Below are positions 1 through 11,289 of a stretch of 64,000 bases of DNA, one piece after another. The position numbers and the translations under genes are program-made. Within the stretch, counting starts at the first letter, position 1. Each line of letters starts with the position of its first letter. The DNA is from Haematococcus lacustris. Lineage: Eukaryota; Chlorophyta; Chlorophyceae; Chlamydomonadales; Haematococcaceae. The DNA lies in NCBI GenBank assembly GCA_030144725.1, contig JASKMD010000003.1, positions 11,969,576-12,033,575 of the forward strand, in the 5' to 3' direction. The notes under the pieces are model-generated. The model did no database searches and had not been told where the DNA came from. It saw only the letters and a list, made by a program, of their open reading frames with translations.

Positions 1-590
1 ACACTTGTGGGGCTGGCGGCTGTAGGTGTGCACGTAGGAGTGCATGAAGGAGTGCATGCAGGAATGCATGTAGGAGTCATGCGGATGGCACCCAGTGTCT
101 CAGCAGCATGAGCAGGTCATGACATGGCATTCGCGATGCAGTGGCATCAAAAGGTGGCTTACAACGCTCAAGCCGTCAGTCATTAGCCTGCTTGGCCGAT
201 TGGATGCCTCCAGTGTTGCATGGACACATGAATCTAAACCTAGCTCCAAACATGCCTCCCATTCACTCGGCATGGCACACATGGATCTGGCAGGTGGGTT
301 GAATACCTGCAGCGTTGCTGCAACACAGAGAACTAAAGCCTTTACCCATTCTAGCTTGCTTGATGCGGGTGGACAGGTGAATAGAGGGTGATAGAGAGAA
401 CCCAATAATGAACCCAAGGGTGGGGAAGATTGACGAGACTTGATGGTAGGAAAAGATTGCTGCTAGGGTGGTCTGCCTAGCCAGAGGTGCCTAGCCTTGC
501 AGCGCCTTCAACACACACAGCCAGGGGCACCAACATCACCAGGGAGGCCAACACACACAGCCAGGGGTGATGATGCACGGCACGACAGTC
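1..590. other. Flanking DNA, no gene recognised
   Basis: Short overlapping open frames on both strands have no recognisable domain. There is a duplicated phrase (about 510-570) around a cacacagccagggg motif. A minus-strand TGTAA (plus-strand ttaca near 159) could be the poly(A) signal of the gene ending at 591, since chlorophycean genes usually use TGTAA. Confidence 0.4.
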
Positions 591-1483
591 CTAGGGATGG
601 CCCCTGATGGCCCTGTCAAGGCAGCTCTGAGCTAGGCGGTCAGGCGCTGAGTAGAGGGGCACTGGGATGCAGCAGCATGGCCAGCAAAGGGCAAGGCGTG
701 AGGCCGGGGTGAGTGGGGGGGGCAGGGGTGGTTGCGGGGTCAGGGTGCAGCCCTGTCGAGGCAGGCCTGTCAAGGCAGGCCTGTCAAGACCACCCAGCCA
801 CCCAGGCAGTTGCACAGCAGCAGGATGCTTGGGGATGACAACATGAGGCTGGGTGGGTGAGCACGAGGTTGATGCTGGCAGGTAGGGTAGGTCACGAGTA
901 CAGGGCTGTGCGGGAAGTGGCAAGCGTGGGAGAGGTCTGAGGGAAGAAGGCGTGGAGCAGGGCGCTGCATAGACGGGTGCACCCCTTGACGTACGATGAT
1001 GCACCACGCCCACAGAGCAGGGCAGCAGGCAGTTCAATGCGTGCAGTTGTGATGTGTGGGGGCATGCGTCCTTAGACCCAGGCAGGGGGCCGGGACTAGG
1101 GGAAAGAGGGGATGCAGGGGCAGGTGCAGGGACGGAGCCTGTGGCAGGGTCAGACAGAAGAATAGAGCAGTGGATGTAGGGCAGGGACTGCTGCAGGGGC
1201 AGGGGCAGGGGCAGGGGCAGCGGCAGGGTCAGCGGCAGGGGCAGCGGCAGGGTCAGGGTGCTTGGCTGACCTTGCCCCAATGAAGAGCGCACGCTGTGCG
1301 CCACCCTGGCCACCGCCTGCCGCACCAACTGTCCTGACCAGCCAGCGGGCTCCACCCCTGCCGCCACATGACCCAAAGGCGGCTGCTGTGGCCGTCCCCT
1401 GTCCCCCAGTAAGCCCCCTTGCTGCCCATGCACAGCCTGCTGCTCCCCCTCCCCCTGCCAGTCCTGGTCTGGTACAGGCCAGC

Positions 1484-1517
<34 letters not shown>

Positions 1518-4500
1518 AGGTAGCAACCCCACACATCTAGCTGTCATCTGCCCAGCCTCTGGTTCTCCTTGGCCATCCCATTGCTGCTGCTGCTCCTGCT
1601 GCTGCTGCTCCTGCTGCTGCTGAGGGCTGTGTGTTGCCCCGGGGTTCAGGGGTGGGGCAAGGTGGTGGAAGCCCCAGCCAAGCTGCCTATCTGCTGCCAC
1701 CAGTCCCTGCCTATGCTCCCTCCCCACCCCACCCTCTCCCACCTCCCTTGCTGCCACTCCATCACCCCATCCACCTCCCCCGGCCGGACGCCTACCCGCC
1801 TGGTCCCCTGGCTGCTGCTGCTGCGCTGCCCCTGACCCCGCCCTCTCCAGCCCCCAGGGGCTGTGCTCGACCAGACCCTCACCCTCACGCTCCTCACACC
1901 CTGCCCAGCCAGCGCTGCCTGAGCCGGGCCTGACAGGGCCCCAGCTGCTGAGCACATTCCGATGAGGTCCTGCCGCCTCCCCTCTTCCCACTGCACGGCC
2001 ACCTCTTTGCATCCCAGACCTGGGGGGCAGCAGCGGCCGCGGCAACTCCCCCCAGCCCCCAGCCCCGGCATGTCCACCTGCTGCCCCTGCCATGACCACC
2101 TCGCCCTCTTCTTCCCCGACCCAATGTCTCCTACAGGGGCCTAAGTGGCCCAGGCCCCCTGAAGACAACGGCCCCGCTGGCTCCTGGCCCTCACGCTGCT
2201 GGCGCATCCACCCCCCTCCCCCCCTCCCTGACTCCCTGCCACCTACCCCTGGGCCCCTCTCCAGCCCACCTGCCCCCTCATGCCACCTGGCCTCCCCTCC
2301 ACCCTCAGACCCTGCCCCCCAAGCGCTGCCCCTGCCCCTGCTCCGCCCCTGCCCCTGCTCCGCCCCCCCAGCCGCCCCGCCGGCAGCCAGGGCGCGGTGC
2401 AGCGCAGGGCGGGCTATACTGGTGCCCCGGGGGGCCCTCTCGTCCTCTGCCTGGCTGCCGTGGGACTCCCCAAACCCCTCTGCTGCCGCCACCCCGTCGC
2501 CTTGCAGCCGCCGCTCACGCTGCTGGCGAGGGCGAGTGACAGAGCCGTCCCCCTGAGCCCAAGCCCCCCGCCTCCTCCCTTCCCTCCCCACCCCCTCCTG
2601 CTCCTCCCCCTCCCTGGCCTCCCCTCCCACAGGCATGTGGCCCAACACGAACTGCCAGCGCCCTCCTAGGCTGAGGTTGAGCAGGGACGCGGCCAGGATG
2701 AGGGCCAGGCGAGCCAGCAGCTGCAGCAGCCACAACCCCAGCCGCGCCTGCTGCTGCTGCACCCACTGCCCCAGCCTGCTGCTGCTGTTGCTGGCAGCCC
2801 CGCTGACCCCCCCTGGGGCCGCTCCCCTGCCCGTCTGTGGCACCATCATGGGGCAGCGGCAGTTGGGGCAAGTGAAGCTGGTGCAGGTGTCGTGGCCCTG
2901 GTGCTGGACCCAGGCCCGCAGGCAGGCGAGATGGAAATGGTGGCCACAGGGCAGCTGCTTAGCACGAGTCATGGGGTCCATGCAGATGCTGCAGCAGTTG
3001 TCTCGCAGCTGGGCTGTGGGGGAGTCTTGAAAGGCGTGGCGCAGGCAGTGGGTGGCGGCCCGGTAGGCCATGTAGCCGCGCAGGCGTTTGATGATGGCGC
3101 ATGCCACTGCCCTGATGTCCAGCAACAGCACTGCATCCACTAGCTGCAGGCTGGGGCCGTGCAGGTGCCAGATGTGCAGGTAGTGCAGCAGGTACAGGGC
3201 GTGCCTGCAACGGTGTGGCAGGCACAGCGTCAGTGGCAGTAGTTGGCATGGTCAGTGCGCTCCTGGGCTGTGCTGGCCCAGACTGTGGCAGGGCTGGCTC
3301 CTGATGGTGGACTGGCGGCTGGACTTAGGCTGCTGGGCTCAGGGGCAAGGGGAGGAGGGCAGGGGGAGATGGCAGGGGAAGGGGAAGAGGGTAGGGGGAG
3401 AGGGCAGGGCAAGGGGAGGAGGGTAGGGGAGGGCAGGGGTAGGGGACGAGGGCAGGGGTACGTGAGCAGGGCAGGGGGAGCGAGCAGGTGCAGGTATAGA
3501 GGCCCGGCTCCTTCACATCAACAGGTCTGGGGCAGGGCAGGGCAGGGCAGGGCCAGGGCAAGGGGTACAGGGCAGGGGGAGATGGCAGGGACAGGGGCAG
3601 GGGTGGGGGAAGGGGGAAGAGTCATATAGAGTGAGGTCATCTCACATCAGCAGGTCCGCTACCAGCTCCACATGCAGCAGCAGGTCGCCCTTGCCCTCCC
3701 AGCAATAGCTGTGAGCTGCAGGAGGTCCTGCTGCCCCAGCGCTGCCGCTAGGATGTGGGTGGCCGAGGCTAGGAGGAGCAGGTGGCCGCGCGGCCCGGTG
3801 CGCCAGCCACAGGTCCACGAGGTATATGCCTAAGGGGGTGGGGGGCAGGGCAGGGGTGGGGGCAGGGGTGGGGAGAGGGCAGGGGCAGGGGTGGTATGGG
3901 GGCGGGGTAGGGGAGGGAGGGCGAGGTGCAGGGCGTGGCATGGCAGGGGGGCAGGGCGAGGTGCAGGGCAAGTCCGTAACTAAGGCAGGGGAGATGAGGA
4001 ACAGGGTACAGCCATGGCAGGCTGAGCTTAGGACAGCTCAGGACGCTGCGGGACAAGGCACCCCTGACAAGCAGGGCAGGTTGATCAACTGCCGCCACTG
4101 CCGCCACTGCCGCCACTGCCGCCACTGCCACCGCTGCTGCCACTGCTGCTGGCTAGTGTGACATGGGGCTTGCTGCCAGTACAGGCCAGGCTATTGTTTA
4201 GCATGTGCCCAGCCATGCCAGGGTTGAGGCCTTCAGGTTGCAGCTCACCATACTTGACCAGTGTCTTAGCGCCGTCCACCAGGATGACAGCCAGGTCAAA
4301 GGCCACCAGCAGGAGGTGGGACATGTCCAGGGCCCCTCGCCGCACCAGCCCTGACGTCATCGTTTGACTGTGTCGCGCATAGGCCATGGGGGACAGCGTG
4401 GCGGAGAAGAGCAGGGCAGCCTGCGTAGATGTCCACACTCAGCAGCACAGTAGGACGGGTGGCTGGGTGGGTCCATTGCCCTGGCCAGGGAATGCATGGG

Positions 4501-6183
4501 GCTGCATGGGAGCGTTGTCCCGCTTGGCAATGCATCCCAGCCACTCATGCCGGTCATGCATGGCGATGCACTGGCCAGTGAGGGGTATAGAGGCCCTCCC
4601 TGCCCTGCCCTGCCCTGCCCTACCCTGCCTTGCCCTGCCCTGCCCTGCCCCTCGCAGCTTGCCCTAGACATAGCGTCCTCCAGGCAGGTCATTCGGCAGA
4701 GCACGTGTGGCGGCATGGCGGCTCCACATACGGCTCCATCAGGCACGACCCTCACTGCTCTGCCTGGCAGCCACTGCAAGAAGTGGGATCATGGGCCCTA
4801 AAGACTGGGCTAACAAGAAGGTCCTGCCCTGCCCTGCCCTGCCCTGCCCTGTCCTGTCCTGCCCTGCCCCACTCCTGCCCCTCACACCAAGATCTCCAGG
4901 GTCTGGAGTCAACGTGTGATCACAATTCATACCTGGATCCAAAGTGTGACCATGATTCTACACCCCATTTCTGTCTTGAACTGGGACTATGAACCCACTG
5001 TGTGAACACCTGCCTTGCTGGCATGCTGTGCTGGGTCTGTTGCATGGGCCAAGGTGTTGATCAGGGCGCCCATGGCGCATGCGTCATGAGCGGTGATGAC
5101 CAGCACCAGGGCGACGGCCCCCAGGTGGATGGAGGGTGGGGCAGTGGGGGCAGCCATCAGCCCGTCCAGCCGGTCCTTGCCCATGCCCACGAAGATGCGC
5201 ATGAAGCCAGCAACCGCAAACCTGCGGCGGCCATGCACCAGGCGCTGGGTGATCCTGGAAGGGGGTCTACCTTTGTAGGGGGTGGGGAGGGTGGAGGGGT
5301 GCATGGGGATGGGGTGAAGGGGCAGAGGAGTGGAGGGGTCGTGACAATGGAGGGGACGGAGGGTTGGAGGGGTGCATGGGGATGGGGTGAGGGGGTGGAG
5401 GGGTTGTGGCAGATGGAGGGGGCGAAGGGGTGGAGAGAGCAGTGATGAGTAGGACGCCATGGCAGGGGGTCCAACGTGATCCAGTTCGCTGCGTGCCCAG
5501 TGCATCCAGTGTCTCCCACTGCCAGCTGCTGAACACACAGCCATCCCTACTACAGGTGCTCCCACAGCAACAGTGGTAGACTGAGCTGTACTGAACCCAT
5601 TTGGGAGCAAGCAGCGGGAAGAGCTGAGAGAGCAAGGAGAGCAAGGGGTCTGCACAGCGGTGCAGCAGCAGCACTGTGCTCCGACACAGTGGGTGCTGTA
5701 CAGCTCCAGCCTCGCTACTTGCCAGCTGATCCAGGGTGCTGCCAGGTTGAGATCAGGAGGCATCAGGGCGCCCACCAGCACCAGCTTCAGGACACAGAAC
5801 TTGATGAGGCGCTCTGTTGTGAGAGAGGCCTCCCTCATGGTGAGTTGTCCAAGGAACAGGTACTTCGGCAGCAAACAGACAGGGCAGGCCACGGTGAGGA
5901 CTCGTCACCCTACACCTTTAGCCGGGATACTCACCGTGGTTATTGCGGCAATGAGGGTGCACGTAGCTGCTATCCACGACACGAGTAAGAACGCTCCAAT
6001 CTCGCTCTGAAGCATCAGGTGTGCGAAGGTCTTTATGTCTTGCGCCAGAGTATCCGCGGAGGTAGGAAAGATGCGGGGAACCATGGGGCTTGACGAGTTA
6101 ATGAGATCGTGAACATAAAGGCCAAGCCCCGTCGATGCACACAGGAAATACATTAAAACCCCACGTCCCCAAGAATTGGCCAT
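591..6183 (-). CDS. Membrane RING-H2 E3 ubiquitin ligase, AMFR/gp78-RIN2 type
   Basis: This is likely an ER or plasma-membrane ubiquitin ligase. Proposed exons are 6183-5935, 5862-5723, 5221-5010, 4437-4249, 3829-3646 and 3204-591, and the phases agree throughout. Exon 1 (MANSWGRG...) and the following exons are hydrophobic and follow the order of plant RIN2/RIN3 (RPM1-interacting ligases, AMFR homologues): YLFLGQL, GKDRLDGLM, then WEGKGDLLL and LHYLHIWHLHG before the RING. The RING-H2 lies at about residues 396-445, with CSIC, the CGHHFHLAC core and CPNC. The last exon then continues as a very long Gly/Gln/Pro-rich tail with no visible CUE domain; part of this tail may be unrecognised intron. 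Intron 2 uses a GC donor (see findings). The family assignment rests on the whole membrane plus RING layout; the 3' end is uncertain. Confidence 0.8.
1190..1625. repeat. CAGGGG and CTG/CAG microsatellites in the RING-gene tail
   Basis: A caggggcagggg-type run at about 1190-1257 and CTG runs at about 1488-1518 and 1580-1622 fall in the last exon of the ligase gene. They encode Pro-Leu and poly-Gln stretches on the minus strand. Such homopeptide expansions are common in chlorophycean proteins. Confidence 0.7.
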
Positions 6184-6451
6184 CCCCGTGGCGCGACAGT
6201 GGCCTAAGAGGCTTTACATGTGGATGGGCTCAAACTAGCTCTTGCGGATGCATGACGTCCGCATCAGAAAGCTTTGCATTTAATTTGCATTGATAGCTGC
6301 CATGGCAGAAGCAGTCGGATTGGAAAACGGTTGCGGGAATGTGGCACGAAGGCGGTTGGCAGGTGGTTGGGGGAGGTGGCCGGTACAGCCTTTGTTGCGC
6401 ACTTTACAACCTGAGTTGGCGCTGGGGGGCTGTCTAACTAAGTCTCGTGGA

Positions 6452-7051
6452 TCACCGCTTGCGCTTGGCAGCTGTCTTGGGCAGCCCCAACTCAGAAGGT
6501 GTGGTACGCTTGCGTAGCGTGAAGCCAGGAGCCGGCGCTGCTGCACCTGGCTCACTACCTTGAGCCGCAGCAGCCTGCCCTTGGGTGGCGATTGCAGCTA
6601 GAGCCAGCTGATACATGTGCCGTAAATCAGGTGATGCAATAGGCCCCTGAGGCGACGCAATGGGGGGTGCCAGCATCTGCCCCTCTAGGGCTGTGCCCCA
6701 CGAGCTCCGGCCCTGCTGCTGGGGTGGCTGCTGTGGGGGGGGCTGTTGGGGCAGGGGGGGCTGTGGAGGCGGCACACCTGCTGGCACAACTCGGCTGCAC
6801 CCTGCTGCTGCTGCTGCTGCCACCCTTTGCTGGCTTGCATGGTCCCCCACATTCACCACAACCCCCCCTACACAGCAAGCAGCTGCTGTGGCTTTGCGTG
6901 CGGCTCTGGCTGGTGCCCTGGCTGAGGCTGCAGCCACCTCCTCCAGCCCCACCGCAGTGCGAAGCTTAGGCAACTGTAGCGTGAAGTCATGCACATCAAC
7001 GCTGTTGAGGGTGGTCCTCAGCGTGTGCAGGGACATGTGCTCCAGCAGCAA
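6452..7051 (-). CDS. Ala/Pro/Gln-rich protein with basic nuclear-localisation-like tail (element copy A)
   Basis: This is an open frame of 199 residues. The first 40 residues (LRTTLNSVDVHDFTLQLPKL) look like a folded domain but are not recognised. A low-complexity Ala/Pro/Gln stretch follows. The final ~65 residues (SPDLRHMYQLALAAI ... KTAAKRKR, then stop) are nearly the same as the C-terminus encoded by copies B and C, where the preceding region is a coiled coil instead. The KRTTPSELG...KRKR tail resembles a bipartite nuclear-localisation signal. Start codon and splicing are unknown; function is not assigned. Confidence 0.45.
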   Translation of the reverse strand: MLLEHMSLHTLRTTLNSVDVHDFTLQLPKLRTAVGLEEVAAASARAPARAARKATAAACCVGGVVVNVGDHASQQRVAAAAAAGCSRVVPAGVPPPQPPLPQQPPPQQPPQQQGRSSWGTALEGQMLAPPIASPQGPIASPDLRHMYQLALAAIATQGQAAAAQGSEPGAAAPAPGFTLRKRTTPSELGLPKTAAKRKR

Positions 7052-7120
7052 AAATCCCTGTTTTGATGTCTTTTATTACACTGAGTAATACGTCTTTTCC
7101 GAATCGCCCATCACTGGCTG

Positions 7121-7575
7121 GGAGGGGTGGGCCGGGAGGGGTTGGGCTGGGAGGGGTTGGGCTGGGAGGGGGTAGGCTGGGAGGGGGTGGGTTGGGAGGG
7201 TTGGGCTGGGCTGGGAGTGGGTGGGCTGGGAGGGGTTGGGCTGGGAGGGGTTGGGCTGGGAGGGGGTAGGCTGGGAGGGGGTGGGTTGGGAGGGGTGGGC
7301 TGGGCTGGGAGTGGGTGGGCTGGGAGGGGTTGGGCTGGGAGGGGTTGGGCTGGGAGGGGGTAGGCTGGGAGGGGGTGGGTTGGGAGGGTTGGGCTGGGCT
7401 GGGAGTGGGTGGGCTGGGAGGGGTTGGGCTGGGAGGGGTTGGGCTGGGAGGGGGTAGGCTGGGAGGGGGTGGGTTGGGAGGGGTGGGCTGGGCTGGGAGT
7501 GGGTGGGCTGGGAGGGGTTGGGCTGGGAGGGGTTGGGCTTGGAGGGAATGGGTTGGGAGGGGTGGGCTCCTGAAA
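7121..7575. repeat. G-rich minisatellite with 94-bp higher-order unit
   Basis: Tandem gggctgggagggg-type units are arranged in a higher-order repeat of about 94 bp, present about 4.5 times. Alternate units differ by small indels (gttgggctgg versus ggtgggctgg). The G-strand has regularly spaced G-triplets and so G-quadruplex potential. A shorter relative lies in copies B and C (about 35,645-35,880 and 49,369-49,604). Confidence 0.9.
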
Positions 7576-8345
7576 TGAGGTGGGCTCCTGCAATGATGGG
7601 TGGAGGGGGGGCGGGCATGGTGGGTTGTTGCATGCCGTGGCCTAGAACCTGCCTAGTGAACATGATGTAACTTTGAAGCTGTCAAACTGAACGAGGCCTG
7701 GGCTGTTTGTTGTGCGGTTTGTTTCACTAGATGCGCCAATGGGTAAAGAAGAAACATTTCGTAGCCATTTTCTTGTGGGTGCAGCGGGTGCAACACAGTG
7801 GAGGACACAGTGGAGAAGGGGGGGGGTATAAGCCGGTGATACCTTAGTGTGCGCCGACCCAAATGTGTTATTCGGCGAAAGCGAGTACGATTATATGTTT
7901 CATTCACCCCGTCTAGGCGCCCTGCACGCCCGGCAGGCATCGCGATGGGTGTTGGCCGGACATTCCATTTGTGAAGAACCAGCTCACTACGCTAGGTAGA
8001 TGGGGCCACAGCAATGCGGCTCACCGTGCCAAGGAGACCCGTCTCGCCGCTGTGAATTGTTCGCGGGCACATGTGGCAGTACGCGAGCAAAGACTCCAAT
8101 GGCTAGCGCTGATGGTCAGATCACGCGGACTAGACCGTGGCTGCCAATGTGACAAATGCTATTGAAAACGATGCGGTATCCAGAGAGTAGTTGCATGAAC
8201 ATTACTAACCCCATGTTGGGGCGGCCTGACACCCAGGTGACTATATCCTGCTGGGTGCCGAGGCGACCAGATAAAGCTGTGTTGTCTACCAAAGAAAACC
8301 ATGTGACCAACTTCCAGGATGCACTACGTCCACGAGACTAGCTAG

Positions 8346-9346
8346 TCTGGCATAGACTGCCTCAGGCGCTAGGACGGTAACCAGGTTAGCTGTCATAAAC
8401 AAGTGACCCCACCCTTTTGCTACTAGGTCCTGATGCACAATCCTGAGCCCTGGCACGGCCACTCAGCATTGATAGGGTTGCTGAGTTCTGTGTCTAAATG
8501 GGTTATTCCGTGTTGAATAAGATAGTTGAATAAGATAGGTGACTTACCAATCCCAGGTTGCCTTTCATTTGAAAGCAATGCTTCGCCTTGTCTAGTTACG
8601 GGCAGGGACCATCAGCTCCACATCTGGTAAGACCAGGTTTGTTGACTAATCCATGAGTTTGACAACTGTGCTGCTCCCCACTGCCCAACGTCCAATTTAC
8701 ACAGGCGCTTTTACATATTCTTATCGAGAATAATATAACACACACGTTCATGTTCGAGCAATGTTCATGCTCATGATTAAGCCCAGAGAGGGCGTATAGA
8801 AGATGTCATGCACAGTGTACATGCCAGGAGTTCAAGCTCATTGTCCCTTTGCGAGGGGTTGTGCGCAACTGGAAGGGGCGACTTGCTGTTTACTCCTCAG
8901 CACAAGATTACATCACTCAAGTATATGCCATGAACCAGCCGCTTTTACATACCTTTCTCACACGGTAACAAGTCACATACAATGTTCATGTTTGGCCTAT
9001 GTTCTTGATCATGCCCAGAACTGTACCACAACCCGACAAAGCCGTGTGTTTCACCTTCCCAACCTCTGTACCTACACACCAACAAAACTGCCAATCTCAA
9101 CAGCCACCGCGAACAACATGTAGAGCTCCAAACTCCACCCCTCTCCCACCCCTTATCAATGCAGTGACAAGTGCCCAAGCTACCAAAAAGTAATCTATGC
9201 CAATCCCTGTGCACAAAAAGCTGCAGACCCTTCTTTGCAGAGGTGTCTGGTCCATGATGTCTGCTGATCTAGGCTGCAAGAAGTAAACTGCTGTGCATAC
9301 CCAGCCTTTGTACAGGGTCACCCAGGCATCAGCCTCAGGTGTGGGC
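8346..9346. other. Intergenic, no gene recognised
   Basis: This stretch is relatively AT-rich with no supported coding. A minus-strand TGTAA (ttaca near 8,946) lies about 400 bases past the stop of the transporter gene at 9347 and is a candidate poly(A) signal. The phrase acatacctttctcacacggtaacaag near 8,950 is not followed by anything recognisable. Confidence 0.4.
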
Positions 9347-10767
9347 TCACACGTAGTTTGTAGGGCGCAAGCCAGGCAGGGTCCAGCCCAGCTCCTCCTG
9401 GTACAGCATGGCAATGGCAGCGTAGATGGCTGAGGAGCCGCAGAAGAAGCCCACATAGCCTGCTGCCAGCTTGCAACTATCGCTGTAGTTGGCTCCGGCC
9501 AGCAGGATGAATGTCAGGGTCAGGCTGGCAAACACGACCTGCACACAAGCAGCAGCAGCAGCAGCAGCAACAACAGCTTGCCACGACATGTCAGCACTCT
9601 TCCTCGTTGTAGCCTGCAGCATAGGCTGCTGAGAGGTTTAGCACGCATGCTGAGCTAGCCACCGACAGAAACAATTGGATGTGCACACATACACACGCAC
9701 AGTCACAGGCCGCCAGCCCAGCCCTGCTGCTACACCTGCTGGCCTCACCTGCAAGCACTTGTTCTTGCGCAAGGTGACCACGAAGAAGCACAGCGTGAAC
9801 ACCGCCCACAGGCCGCACCACAGCGTGTCGCCTGTCAGAGCTGTTGCCGTCACTGAGGCCACTGTCTTCTGGATCTCCAGCAGCTTCCACAGGAACCAGC
9901 CCAGCCAGAAGCAACCGTAGCAGGAGAAGGCAGTGCCAGCAAAGGTGGCACCACGGATGAGCTGCAGGCACCACACCGTGCAGCCAGGGGTCAGCTAGAG
10001 TACGCTACCAGCTCACACTGCCTTGGGAACCAGACAGGTCCGCCTTCACCCACCTCCAGGATGCCAGCAACCAGCTGGCCAAAGCCGCCAAAGAAAGCCG
10101 CATAGGCCACCACCACAGGCAGGAAACCCTGGACACACAGCAGCAGCAGGGTGATGAGACTAAACCCAGCACCGGGCAGCGCTGCAGTGCTCACACACTA
10201 TTGCCACACAGGGCTAATCACACTGAGGCTGCGGGTGTGACAGGTGGTTGCCTTAGCCAACGCGTGCGGCCAGACTATAGACACAATCACAGCTGCATGC
10301 ATCCAGTGTCTGCAACGCTGCCCTCCTCCTGGCCCTGACCCCTGCAGCTGCACTCACGCCAGGGCTCCACTTGGTGGTGGTGAACATGAGCATGCAGGTG
10401 GTCATGCCGAAGCACAGTAGGCCGAAAGGTCCGGGATTGGCTCGCACACCGGGCGGTGGAGGCACAGCTGCGGGCACCATCATGCCGTGGCCGTGCTCCA
10501 GGTCGTCTGCGGCAGCAGCAGCAGCAGCAGCAGCAGGGACCGGCACACGTGGCAGAGCCTCTTGGTTTACGGAAGGTTTTGCGGCAGCGCTGTGTGCGGG
10601 CGATGGTGCACGCAGCAAGCTCAGAGGCTGCGCTACGCTGCCACTCGTTCGCGAGCTGGGAAGCATGCCATCCAGCCTCGGAACACCAGATATCTCAGTC
10701 TATCGCAGCGCAAGCACTCACCACTGACAGACGCGGTGCCATGTGGTGCCTTGGTGGGAGTTGCCAT
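9347..10767 (-). CDS. GPR1/FUN34/YaaH family acetate transporter, paralogue 1
   Basis: This is a six-helix membrane protein of the family that moves acetate and related short-chain acids (yeast Ato1/Ady2, bacterial SatP, the Chlamydomonas GFY proteins). Proposed exons are 10767-10722, 10632-10358, 10128-10054, 9961-9749 and 9538-9347. The phases close to 266 residues. The family signature NPGPFGLLCFGMTT opens the membrane part. FFGGFGQLVAGILE, FAGTAFSCYG and GDTLWCGLW follow, and the C-terminus ends in RPTNYV. The N-terminus (MATPTKAPHG...) is Ala-rich and cytosolic. The exon 2 acceptor (after 10,634) was chosen because it keeps phase and is the least certain junction. The last three exons have exactly the same lengths as in the paralogue at 38 kb (75, 213 and 192 bp). 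Confidence 0.88.
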
Positions 10768-11289
10768 GTTCAGCGCGTGCAAGGAGCGGCAGTAGAGGGC
10801 AGAGCAGGTGTGGAGGGTACAGGCTCGACGAAGCGGCACTGCTTTCTGGGTGTCGGCGCTGCGGGCAGTTGAGCGTATCTCACTCTTGTTCAATGTTAGT
10901 AAACCCAGTCATCCGAGAAACCAGTGTATCACGCGTAGTGCAGCTGTGCTGTGGCGATCACAATGGCCCGATCGACGCGGTCCGAGGCTCGGCCGAGGTT
11001 ATGTGTCAAAAAGATGTAAAGGTTTGGTTTCAAATTGCCGCCCCTGGACATGAACGGGTCAGGCCAACAAAATTTATTCAACAAGGAACAACATGTTGGA
11101 CTTTGGGTAATCTCACTCAGCTACTACAATTAACTTGCAGCAACCTCAGTCGCACCCTTGATGACTGTGCACAAACCCCACACCAGTGGCACGTTCGTGG
11201 GCAAACCCCATGACCACAGGGCAAAACTAACAGCTTAACGCTTGAAAGGCTAACAGCCTGTGCAAAATTACTAAGGCCAACGCATTGTT
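10768..11289. other. Upstream region of the transporter, no gene recognised
   Basis: This holds the presumed promoter and 5' leader of the minus-strand transporter. I see no clear promoter motif and no coding homology. Confidence 0.35.

Larger units (their letters stand above)
6290..8345. mobile_element. Basic-tail repeat element, copy A (diverged)
   Basis: This repeat shares both flanks with copies at about 34,770-36,550 and 48,490-50,270. One end starts near gcagaagcagtcgga. The other ends near the phrase aaccccatgttgggg (about 8,205). Between them lie a minus-strand frame with a conserved basic C-terminus and a G-rich minisatellite. The middle differs completely from copies B and C, so the element is mosaic. 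No terminal inverted repeats or known transposase were seen, so the class is unknown. Confidence 0.55.

Noticed and set aside
1050..2700. Many open frames on both strands in the 1-4 kb region
   Set aside because: They are Pro-, Ala- or Arg-rich readings of GC-rich microsatellites opposite or offset to the RING ligase exons; none has a domain.
3140..3140. Start of the RING protein at the GTG at 3,140
   Set aside because: Reading upstream through the acceptor at 3,205 and five further phase-compatible exons gives the membrane domain expected for the family, with ATG at 6,183.
7076..7663. Long Pro-Ser-Gln-Pro repeat frames over the G-rich minisatellite
   Set aside because: They exist only because the 94-bp repeat length keeps certain frames open; there is no independent sign of coding.
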